The position numbers and the translations under genes are program-made. Below the pieces are notes generated by a model. It searched no databases. It had not been told where the DNA came from and saw nothing but the letters and a program-made list of their open reading frames with translations. Shown here piece by piece: positions 56,435 to 64,000 of a DNA stretch of 64,000 nucleotides. The stretch covers positions 755,105,632 to 755,169,631 of the forward strand of contig CM057340.1 of assembly GCA_030015575.1 (NCBI GenBank), given 5' to 3'. Numbering within the stretch: position 1 is the stretch's first letter; every line of letters starts with the position of its first letter. The DNA is from Agapanthus africanus. Lineage: Eukaryota > Streptophyta > Magnoliopsida > Asparagales > Amaryllidaceae.

Positions 56435-58533
56435 TCTTAGTAGTATGTATGCCCTAGAGGCCAGTATTGTACAGATGATGTATATTATATTGGATGCTTG
56501 GACATATATAGAGATGACTTTCTTGCTCGATATGATAGTATGCTATCTGGTTGCACTTTATCTTAACATGTATACTGGTCTCTTTAAACTGTCTTATAGT
56601 TACATGTTGGTGAAACCCTTAGGATGTGTACTTGACTACCTGGACTATGATGCAGATCATACTAGTGGGGACATGGTAGTCCATAAGTACATCCTTCAAG
56701 GTCCCTATTCGTAGGTGTATCGAGACGGGGCATCGATATACCAGTGTAGACTAGCGTATACGCTTCTCGACCCATGAGATGGGCAATGGATGATCCCATA
56801 TCCATTGGTGTTTGACATCAGAGATGGTATACGGGTGCTCAGTGGAGACTGGGTACACTGGACGGACTCGCCGAGAACTCCCAGATGGTATTATAGCTCA
56901 CGTCAGATAGCAGTTCTCAGGTGACACTTGTGCAGGTTAGTCTGTAAACCCGAGATCGTCATAGAGTCTTGTGTGATTCCCACTGTGCTTTGATCTCCAC
57001 CTTACCACGTCCATGAGGGCGTGCAAAACGGTGGTTTTTGGGTTCAGTCTCGAGTCACATGGAGGCAATGAGCGATAGGAGGGGTTTCGTCTCTCCCGGT
57101 ATTGGGGGTTGATGTTGCGCTGTGCTCGATTGGCCGTAACAGGGAAGTCCTTGGCCAGGGCTGTTTCAGAGATTTGCTGGTAAGTGTTACCAGTAGTTTC
57201 TTGACCCGTTATGAGCCTCACATCGGCACGACTTATCGCTTATTGGGGTCTGACGTTTACCACCCCTAGACTTGATATGCGACATATCAGACGAGGAGAC
57301 CGGACTGTACGGGAAGTGTTGCCGGTTGGCTCGACGGGAGTTGTAGCAGGTTCGCTTGTTCTCTTCTGATCGCTCAATACCCGGGTGACCGTTACGTTTA
57401 GCTGACCGCTTGCGGCTTGGGGGTGCTTGATATGATCATCACCCACTGCCGGCGTATTGACGAGTCTAAGAGTCCCATAATGGAGTTTCCTAGTCCAGGC
57501 GAAACGTTGTGGTGAGCGTATGCGATATGCGCATGGACCCGATTAAAATACACGTATAGGATACCGTATATTGATCGGGCGGCTTGCTTTTGGTTTGGGT
57601 CATATGTGATATGACCGGATTGATAAATCAAGTGTTGATTTATCATTTAACCATTAGCTTCTCACTTGAAATCTTTTCTTGAGTTAGTTGGATGTATGCA
57701 TGCATGTATGCCTTCTTTTTGATTCATGCACATATGGATGTACATATACACATACATACATACATACATCTTTCATGGTTGATTATACAAGGAAATGGTG
57801 GCAATATAAGACTCACACCATGGTTTTATTTATGAATTATTATTGTATTTATACTAAAACATAAAAGGAAAGAAAAGGTTCTTTATTGATTTGTTCTACA
57901 CTCTTCTTTTGACCTAACCATTCTTACCCACCTTTTAACCTTTGGTATAGTTTCCTTTTGTGTTTTAACTATAGTACAATAATGATTCAACCATGGTTTG
58001 AGATGATAGATAGAAAATATATATTGATATATTTTTCCATTTTCCATAGAGATTTATTCTTATCATCTTCTCATATTGCCATCATCTTCTTCTTCCTCTC
58101 TCAACTTGCTCTCTAGTTCTTTGTAGTGAGCAATATACTCATCAAGATTGGATTTTGAAGTGAGAAAGAGAACCACAACACCATTCTACACAAGTCTAGC
58201 CCACTTGTTTAGAGTGTTAGCTTGATTTCGTTCACTTGATCGGATAAAGTTACAAGCTTGGACAAAGCGGACTTCGGGTGGATCATCGGTGACCTCGAGG
58301 AGTTCAAGCGGAGCTATTTCAAACCCCAAGTAGCCGAGGAGTCTAGCGTAGGGAGCTACAAAGGTTGTACTCTCTAAACCCTAGCATTTCTTTCATATGA
58401 TGATGTGAAAAGTTTTTGAAACCCTAATTTTTCTAGGATCGATCCTTTGCATGTTAACTTGGCACCCCAAAATTCCATCTTTGGTACATGTGATGCTTCC
58501 AAACCCTTCATGAGGTGCTAGGCTAACCTTTCA
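56435..58533 (+). repeat. Copia 3' LTR
   Basis: 2099 bp, near-identical to 48311-50408. Its first bases read TC instead of TG, one of the few changes. It is followed by the target duplication ACAAT (58534-58538). Confidence 0.93.
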
Positions 58534-58538
58534 ACAAT

Positions 58539-58666
58539 CCCCATCGGTTCGCCCAGCAATCAAGCTATAACCAAGGGGTCCCGCTGGAGGCCTTTTTGGA
58601 AGAGCCCGCGGCCAGCATGGAGGGGATACGGAGCGCGATGCACCATTTTATGCGGCTGAATACGGG
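58539..58666 (+). pseudogene. PMD element ORF, 3' fragment
   Basis: This continues the same frame after the copia insertion (text includes FAQQSSYNQGVPLEAFLEEP and MHHFMRLNTG) and runs into the right inverted repeat. The frame matches that of 48157-48310 once the copia element and one target copy are taken out. Confidence 0.65.
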
Positions 58667-59008
58667 TGTTTCCCCAATAAGAGCAAAGCTCTGTTTGAAT
58701 TTCAAAATTCAAAATTCGAAGCAACGCTTCAGATTCGTTGAGCTGCGCGCAACGCGCCACGTGTCAAAAGCTGATACATCAGCGCAGCGCCCAATCAGAG
58801 CAAAGCTCTATTTAAAACAAAATTAGAGCAAGCAACGCTTCAGCTGCGCAAGCACTGCGCTGCGCGACACGTGTCAGCGCAGATGCACTGCGCTTTGCGC
58901 TGCGCGACACTTGTCAGCGCTTTGCGCTGCGCGACACGTGTCAGCGCAGTTGCGCTGCGCTTTGCGCTGCGCGACACGTGTCAGCGCAGTTGCGCTGCGC
59001 TTTGCGCT
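58667..59008 (-). repeat. Right inverted repeat of the PMD element (G-box array)
   Basis: Reverse-complement partner of 38221-38561. Its outer half is a tandem array of about 43-bp units (GCGACACGTGTCAGCGCAGTTGCGCTGCGCTTTGCGCT type) with four ACACGTGT palindromes. It ends where family C starts at 59009, so the outer terminus and its target duplication may be lost. Confidence 0.65.
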
Positions 59009-62000
59009 TGTAATACCCAGCCCTTTTTTATACCAATATCTCAATGTCTGTATTTTTTTATAAAGTACTATTTACAAAATATATTTATTTTATTTATAAT
59101 TATTTTAAACCCCATTAAACCCAACACCCATTTTCCTTTTAATAAATCCCCAGCACCAAACCCTCAGGCCATTCCCAAATTTTCCCATTTTAATTCCTTC
59201 TGACCCAGCCCCACTCTCCAAGCCCGTTTCCACCCAGCCCATTTCTTTTATTTATTAAAGTTCAAACCCAACTCTTTCCTAAAACCCAGCCTGACCCACT
59301 TCTTTATCACCGTCTAATTGTTTCCCAATTAAATTTTAATCTGACCTTCCGGCCCAGCCTAAGGCATGTCCCCGCCTAACAACCCAAGCCATACCGGCCC
59401 ACAAAGCCCACACCCAAACTAACTCCTTTCTTTTCCCCCTTCTTCTCTACTGTCATTTTTACCACAAATTAAAATCCCTTCAAATCTTAACACCATTTAT
59501 TTTCCCATTAATTCCCACAACACCAAATTCAATTCTCATTTAATTATTTTCATTATTTTTCCCCATTCTCTCTCTTACTCTCTCCCCCAGCTCACGCCAC
59601 TCTCTCTCCGTCACACACGTTCTCCTTCTCTCTCTCCTTTCTAATAATTACTAATAAATCTTATTTTTCCCCCTACGTTATCTCTTCCTCTCTCCTCTCT
59701 CTCTCACGCACACCCACGTTCTCTCTCTCTTCTTCTCTCCTTTCTCTCTCACGCACACCCACGTTCTCTCACTCTCTCCCATATTACTCACCCTCCCTCT
59801 CTCTTCCATTTTCTTTTCTGCTCCCTTCTAAAACCCGAGCCCAGCAGCCCAAGCCTTCACCCGACCCGCTCTCCCTTCACCCGACCCGCCTTCTACACCC
59901 CTCCATCTTCCCCAACAGCTATTTCCGCCCTCCCGCTCGCTCGACCCATCGCCTTCACCCTCGTCCCCAGCCCACGTCGCAACCATCACTTCGCCTGCAC
60001 CCGAGCCGACCTCCCTCCTCATCTTCGTTTCAACCACCGCCGGCATGGGCCCCACCCCCGGTCGCCTCGCCGCCGTATACAGCGAGGTCCAGACCAGCCG
60101 CCTCAACCACCCCCTCTTCCTTCCCTCCGTCCTCAAGTCCCCCCTTCAAGATCGTCGACGGCCCTGCCAGCACTGCCGCCGGCAACCCTGATGAGATCGC
60201 GAAGTTATTCCCCAAACTATATGGACAGCCGTCGGCAATGCTAGTGCCGACCGGAGTCGTGCCGTCGGAGATGACCGGCGCTCTCAAGATCGGAGTCATG
60301 CTCTCCGGCGGCCAAGCGCCTGGCGGCCACAATGTCATCTCTGGGATCTTTGATTACTTGCAGGAAAGGGCGAAGGGGAGCACGATGTATGGATTCAAGG
60401 GAGGGCCTGCAGGGATCTTGAAAAGCAAATATGTGGAGCTCACTCCCGAATTCATCTATCCTTATAGGAATCAGGGTGGATCTGATATGATATGTAGTGG
60501 AAGGGACAAGATCGAAACTCCTGAACAGCGCCTCTCCTCCCTGCTGGAGCCACAGTGCCCGTCGCACCCACCGAGACATCGAGTCCAAGAACCAAGCTCG
60601 AGCCAAGCCCAAGCCTAGCCGAGACTCGTCGTGTTATTGCTACTTCGTGCCCGTGCCGTGTCACCACTGCCTTCGCTGCCGTGCCATCAATTCATTGTCA
60701 AAGGCAAGTACTTTTACTTGCTACATGCTAATTTATTCAAGTTACGAACTTATATCAGCTAGATTACAAGTTTACATTATCCAATAGATTATGTGCTAAA
60801 CCTGTTCGATGCATGATCCCAAAGAGATTATTCATCTATTTTGACGGAATTGGATTGTTATTGTTGGCCCAGGTAATGATGAATGCTGTGTATAAATTTC
60901 ACTGGATAATACGACTATTAGAGACTAAAACGACTACCCCCAAGTTTACCTGTAAAACTGGAAATTTCTTGTATCTGAAAACCGTTAAAATCATCGTAAA
61001 TTATGTACATACTGGAATGATGCGTTCGAGGGCTCAAATCGAAGACGGCTCGACGAACTATAACCCTATGCAAGTGTCTAATTGTTTCTGTACTTAAACT
61101 GTGACAATATTTGGATCGGAGTGCGACTCTGGACTGCAGTCCAGAGCGACTCTGTTTACTGTGTGCTGTCCCGTAATGGGTAACACCTTGTTTCCTTAAC
61201 TCGTATGTTATGGAACTCCACTGTTTATAAAAGGTGAATCTGTTATCTAGATAACACAAGTGGTTTCATTCTGTTTCGTCATCTTTTGCTATTTAATCTG
61301 TAATTTAAAAGATGGGGACGTATAACAGTCCCAACAGAATCAGAATTGACATACTAGTATTGAACAGTATATATCTCCTGACGTACAGACGAGATTGAGA
61401 ATCCGTCTATTGAGTTGAAAACCTTACTAAAAACCCTAGATTCCATTCAACTGTAGCGTCGCTAAATTCTGATCCCAAATGCGATTAAAATGCGTTGCGA
61501 AACGGACTTCCGATTCTGAAACCGGATTTCCAGCCGTGAACGCTTAAAATGAAATGGCCATAACTAATGATTCTGAAACCCGATTGATGTGAAACTAAAT
61601 TCACTGGATAGATAATTGAACATCCTATTTATTCCACATTCATTGTTTCGCTAAACTGTACCCGTATGATTTATGATAAATTGTGCAAGTGGTAGAATAC
61701 TGTTTTATGACATCTTAATCATGCTTTACATACTGTCTCCTCATCATATCATATATATGTGACTGCATTGATAACCTAGTGATCATGTGCATTACCCAGT
61801 GTTAGGTATTAGTGATGATTGTGGCAAGTACGTTAATGCTCGTGCATGAATGGATAAGTGAAAGTGACACGTACTTGTACACAATCAGTGAACCTTATTA
61901 TTCTATTGCATTGTCGACGTCTGTAGGACGCGTTTACGTGTGACTATAAGTGGTATGAGACACTTATGGAAGTTCTTGCATGGGTGTCACAGATAAGGCA

Positions 62001-62372
62001 CCAGACACTGCCATTTATCTAAGGTATTAGTCGGGACGTGCTTGATGGAGGTCCTGCCTCCAGTTCTCGCGTAGACTTGTCACAGACCGATTGGTATTTG
62101 ATGTTATGGTTAGCGTTTGATGTAGACCACGGGGTGTGAGGTAGTTTGAGTGTGAGTTCTACAGAATCTCGGGAGTCCCATGCCGGCTTATATATATAGA
62201 GATATATGGAGATTTACAGGATACATGATTATTACCGTGAGTTACATGTTGGGCCCGTGGTCCCTTGCCCTTGGGTCCTACCCTTGGGTGGAGGACACTC
62301 GCGAGTGGTTGACTCTCACACTTGGACTGACGATAGGCTTAGTGACCTGTACAGTGAGACTTAGAGACTGAT
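59009..62372 (+). repeat. LTR-like repeat, family C, carrying a captured gene piece
   Basis: Starts TGTAATACCCAG. A C/T-rich leader (59400-59830) and the PFP fragment (60045-60528) follow, then a donor-like AGGCAAGTAC (60702-60711) and a long AT-rich part that mirrors 23420-26952. Matching blocks are CTGGACTGCAGTCC at 61130, GTGGCAAGTACGTTA at 61821, GTGACACGTACTTGTACA at 61864, TTGTCGACGTCT at 61911 and the CTCACACTTGGACTGACGAT block at about 62308. Length and layout suit a long solo LTR, but the CA end was not identified. It meets another element near 62372. Confidence 0.5.
60045..60528 (+). pseudogene. Fragment of pyrophosphate-fructose-6-phosphate phosphotransferase beta subunit
   Basis: Text from 60060 (GRLAAVYSEVQTSR) and, after a one-base insertion in a C run near 60140, FKIVDGPASTAAGNPDEI, then IGVMLSGGQAPGGHNVISG, STMYGFKGGPAGILK and SGRDKIETPEQ, matches the N-terminal third of plant PFP beta, an enzyme of cytosolic glycolysis/gluconeogenesis. 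It stops sharply after 60528, followed by unrelated sequence. The coding text is continuous, without introns, over about 160 codons. The C-run frameshift and the short length make it non-functional. It lies inside family C, so it looks like a captured piece. A chance insertion of the repeat at a dead gene copy is the alternative. Confidence 0.8.
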
Positions 62373-64000
62373 AGGGATAATGGCATTTGTTCCCGCCAAA
62401 AATTTCTGTGCAGAAGAGTCCAAGGTATCAAATGGCAGCGATACGCTTAAGGAAATGCGAACCAATATCTTTCGGCCTGTATTTTGATAAGTTCTCGAAG
62501 GAGGAACTATTAAATTCTGATGGTATTGGAAGCATCTCGAAAAACCCTTCGATTTGATATATTATGAGCCTCATAATTCATCCGGGATCAAAAGTTATGA
62601 GGCATCACGTGTCCACACTTGATGGACCTTTAAGAACCCGCTGGAGGAGTTAAAAGATATAATAAAAAACTCAGAAAAGACCCCAATGGGGCATCACGTG
62701 CTCACACGTGACCATGGGTCACGTGCAGACACGTGATGGGCTTTTAAGGCCTCTAAAAATAATGAATAGAATTAAATTCTAAAATCTGTTCCCTGATTAA
62801 AAATCAGGAAGTACCTCAACGAGGTATCACGTGCTCACACGTGACCAATGGTCACGTGTTGACACGTGATGGTTAAAACAACAACATAAACAAGCGGCTG
62901 TTAAAGGAACCAATTTGGGGGTCACGTGCTCATACGTGACCAAGGGTCACGTGCCAGCACGTGACAGGCTTTGAAAGCCTTACAGTCTAATAGAATTAAA
63001 ATTCTAAATTTCTCTAAAATCTTTCGAAATAGAATTAAAATTCTAAATTTCTCTAAATCTTTCCAAATGGAAAAGGATTATGGGGACCGTTGGATTAAAG
63101 ATCCAAGGGTGATTAAATATCACCGATTTACAGAAAGATTTTAGACAAGGAAAGATTTCCCTGAAAATCTCACCAGAATAACAAATAGAATATCTTTCGG
63201 ATTTAAAATCCAACGGTGAATAAAATTCACTGAATGATCTAAAGGCCCAGATTAATGATAAATATAAATCAAATCTCTCAACATACAAATCAAATCTCTC
63301 AATGAGAGATTTACTAAGCAGATTGATTCTCTTCCTTCTCCTATAAATAGGAGCTAAGAAAAAAAGAGAGGGGCCTTTTTTTTGAGAAAGAAAAGCAGAG
63401 AGAGGAGAATTTAATTCTCAAGAGGGAAGAAAATAAAGGAGAATTTAATTCTCAACAAAGAAAACCCTAGGTGAGAAAAGAGAAAAAGATCAACTTCAAA
63501 AAGAGAATTTAATTCTCAAAATTTAAGAGTTTAACTCTTCTGCAAATAAAGAACTTAGTTGTTCTTCTGGTTGAAGATCTGTACAGAGCACATCTCCCCA
63601 TAGGATGAGAATTTAATTCTCATCGGGTCGAGATCCTGCCATGCAGATCCTAAACTTAGAAGGGGAATTGAGTTTTGAGAATTTAATTCTCCCAGACTCA
63701 CAGGAATTTAATTCCTCCTAAAATGAAACTAGGGTTTAACCCTAATCAAGAATTTAATTTTTTTACATATCTGGGAATTTAATTTCTTTAAAAAGAAATT
63801 AGGGTTTTACCATAAATAAGAATTTAATTCTTTCACAATAGGAATTTAATTCCTCCAAAACAAAATTAGGGTTTAACCCTACAGAGAATTTAATTCTTAA
63901 AATAAAGAGACTTGAAAGATCTCCATGTACATAAAGAATATTGGTCACGTGATGACACGTGACCCCAATCCGCAGTGATCAGAAAAGAGAGAATGAAACC
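62373..64000 (+). mobile_element. Promoter and leader of a second PMD-like element (cut by window end)
   Basis: It has the layout of 37420-39270: CACGTG clusters (62692-62739, 62827-62872, 62921-62966), GGACCGTTGGAT..GATCCAAGG text shared with 38120-38145, TATA box CTATAAATAG (63341-63350), then a leader full of palindromes. At least eleven AATTTAATT-centred copies (GAGAATTTAATTCTC and variants) occur between 63407 and 63900. Another CACGTG pair is at 63945-63965. No ORF is seen before the window ends; one may follow. Confidence 0.5.
62692..62966. promoter_or_regulatory. Three clusters of four CACGTG (G-box) motifs each
   Basis: Each cluster of about 46 bp has four spaced CACGTG or CGTGAC-type cores in mirrored order, for example TCACGTGCTCACACGTGACC followed by GGTCACGTG and ACACGTGA. 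G-boxes bind bZIP and bHLH factors. Here they may drive the element promoter at 63341 or simply form foldbacks. Confidence 0.6.

Larger units (their letters stand above)
48311..58533 (+). mobile_element. Complete copia LTR retrotransposon (Angela/BARE-like), gag-less
   Basis: 10,223 bp with LTRs of about 2.1 kb (TG...CA), target duplication ACAAT, primer-binding site TGGTATCAGAGCC and a purine-rich tract GCAAGTGGGAGAT. One long pol ORF (53148-56420) holds protease, integrase, reverse transcriptase and RNase H in copia order. The LTR start with TATGCCCTAGAGGC and the pol sequence suggest the Angela/BARE group. No gag ORF is found in the 2.7 kb between primer-binding site and pol. LTRs differ at about 30-35 sites by eye, roughly 1.5 percent, so this insertion looks younger than the LARD. 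Confidence 0.92.

Overview
The window is nuclear DNA of a flowering plant. It holds one spliced gene with GT-AG introns and conserved plant-type coding exons, set in thousands of bases of AT-rich DNA and many LTR retrotransposons. The plant families recognised are gypsy (Tekay/Del-like), Angela/BARE-like copia, a large retrotransposon derivative (LARD), a CACTA end, MITE-like units and tRNA-derived SINEs. I cannot name the species. No CRISPR array, rRNA gene or functional tRNA gene was seen.

Layout. 1-3743: inverted gypsy LTRs. 3744-4187: CACTA-type terminus. 4188-7958: intergenic DNA with a MITE-like unit and a SINE-like relic. 7959-15131 (minus): the only intact host gene, a four-exon TMEM131-family membrane protein (reconstructed length 1171 aa). 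15132-20969: intergenic DNA with a tandem SINE array and an LTR-like fragment. 20970-26952: a diverged gypsy LTR, then a second LTR-like family in inverted orientation. 26953-36195: two gag-only gypsy copies in inverted orientation, one inserted in the LTR end of the other. 36196-59008: a three-layer nest. An element with a plant-mobile-domain (PMD) ORF and long inverted repeats is split by a minus-strand LARD (40888-48151, 5-bp target duplication ATCGG). It is split again by a copia element (48311-58533, 5-bp target duplication ACAAT) with an intact 1.1-kb-codon-class pol ORF. 59009-62372: a second copy of the LTR-like family seen at 23.4-26.9 kb, here carrying a frameshifted fragment of a PFP beta-subunit gene. 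62373-64000: the promoter and leader of another element built like the PMD one.

The main observations for a second look are these. The PMD element and its cousin have leaders made of strings of short hairpins. One palindromic CCGCGG module occurs in both a LARD LTR and a copia internal region. The gag of both gag-only gypsy copies carries a 71-nt intron. One gag-only copy appears circularly permuted. The copia element has no gag, and a strong 3' splice site lies directly before its pol start codon.

All homology calls come from reading the sequence and from family knowledge. No search or alignment program was run, and divergence values are eye counts.
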